Assembly: GCA_003218305.1 (NCBI GenBank)
Contig: QHMY01000042.1
Location: 1-39,248, forward strand
Direction of reading: 5' to 3'
DNA: 39,248 nt
DNA from: Verrucomicrobiota bacterium
Lineage (GTDB): Bacteria; Verrucomicrobiota; Verrucomicrobiia; Chthoniobacterales; UBA10450
Under the pieces are notes generated by a model that was not told the DNA's origin, ran no database searches, and saw only the letters and a program-made list of their open reading frames with translations. Below, piece after piece: positions 39,166-39,248 of this stretch. A program made the position numbers and the translations under genes. Numbering within the stretch: position 1 is the stretch's first letter; each line of letters starts with the position of its first letter.

Positions 39166-39248
39166 TCGTTACGGGTTGCGGGCGTGGCGTGGGCTGCTGG
39201 TTGCGGGCCAACGCTGCCGATAGCTCGTCTATCGTGGTGGGCGTCTGC
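39158..39248 (-). CDS. Portal protein C-terminus (partial, runs off window)
   Basis: The frame ends at TAG 39160-39158, overlapping the minor head ATG, and is open to the window edge. The last about 28 residues are Pro/Gln/Thr-rich (LSAALARNQQPTPRPQPVTN), typical of the flexible C-terminal tail of portal proteins. The portal call rests on position before the gp7-like gene and on this tail, so it is inferred. Confidence 0.55.
   Translation of the reverse strand, partial: QTPTTIDELSAALARNQQPTPRPQPVTNG

Overview
The window is most of the genome of a temperate, long-tailed (siphovirus-like) double-stranded DNA phage. Evidence for a phage is a complete head-to-tail gene series in canonical order, a tyrosine integrase next to a tRNA-derived attachment site, and a divergently transcribed repressor. 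The host is not certain. Shine-Dalgarno sites and sigma-70-like promoters are of the ordinary bacterial kind, base composition is moderately GC-rich, and the attachment core matches the 3' half of a tRNA-Lys(CTT). A Chloroflexota-like host is a guess only.

Layout. (1) 39248 to 18444, minus strand: late structural operon. The order is portal C-terminus (partial), minor head protein, small protein, strong terminator, scaffold, decoration protein, major capsid, coiled-coil protein, signal-peptide protein, connector, head closure, two GT-A glycosyltransferases, HK97-gp10-like neck protein, tail terminator, HhH protein, tail tube, frameshifted tail chaperone pair, tape measure, small His-containing protein, distal tail protein, Gp37-like tail protein with a long HxH array, beta-helix tailspike, BppU-like protein, and collagen-repeat fibre. 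(2) 15367 to 18446, plus strand: early operon from a TTGACA-17-TAAAAT promoter inside repressor operators. It carries small unknown proteins plus a zinc-ribbon protein of a mobile family, and ends in an intrinsic terminator facing the late operon. (3) 13853 to 15300: integrase, attP and the Cro/CI-like repressor. (4) 13681 to 3003, minus strand: replication and accessory operon. It holds membrane microproteins, a helicase-methyltransferase fusion, zinc and coiled-coil proteins, a frameshifted ParB-like gene, a highly structured noncoding segment, an SSB-like protein, a Prim-Pol/VapE-type primase-helicase, an iteron-like candidate origin, a chain of overlapping small genes including RusA, and a terminator. 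(5) 2326 to 2997, plus strand: a free-standing HNH/AP2-like endonuclease gene with its own promoter. (6) 2220 to 1, minus strand: a tightly coupled cassette of a CHAT (caspase-like) peptidase followed by at least six membrane proteins.

attP lies inside the phage gene order, with phage genes on both sides. The sequence is therefore the unintegrated (circular or concatemeric) form and not an integrated prophage. The most unusual items are the CHAT-peptidase and membrane-protein cassette (1-2220), the structured RNA candidate (about 7960-8245), the GGTTGGC iteron region (5028-5265), the helicase-methyltransferase fusion, and the paired glycosyltransferases inside the virion operon. Functions are assigned by reading motifs by eye; no database search was run.
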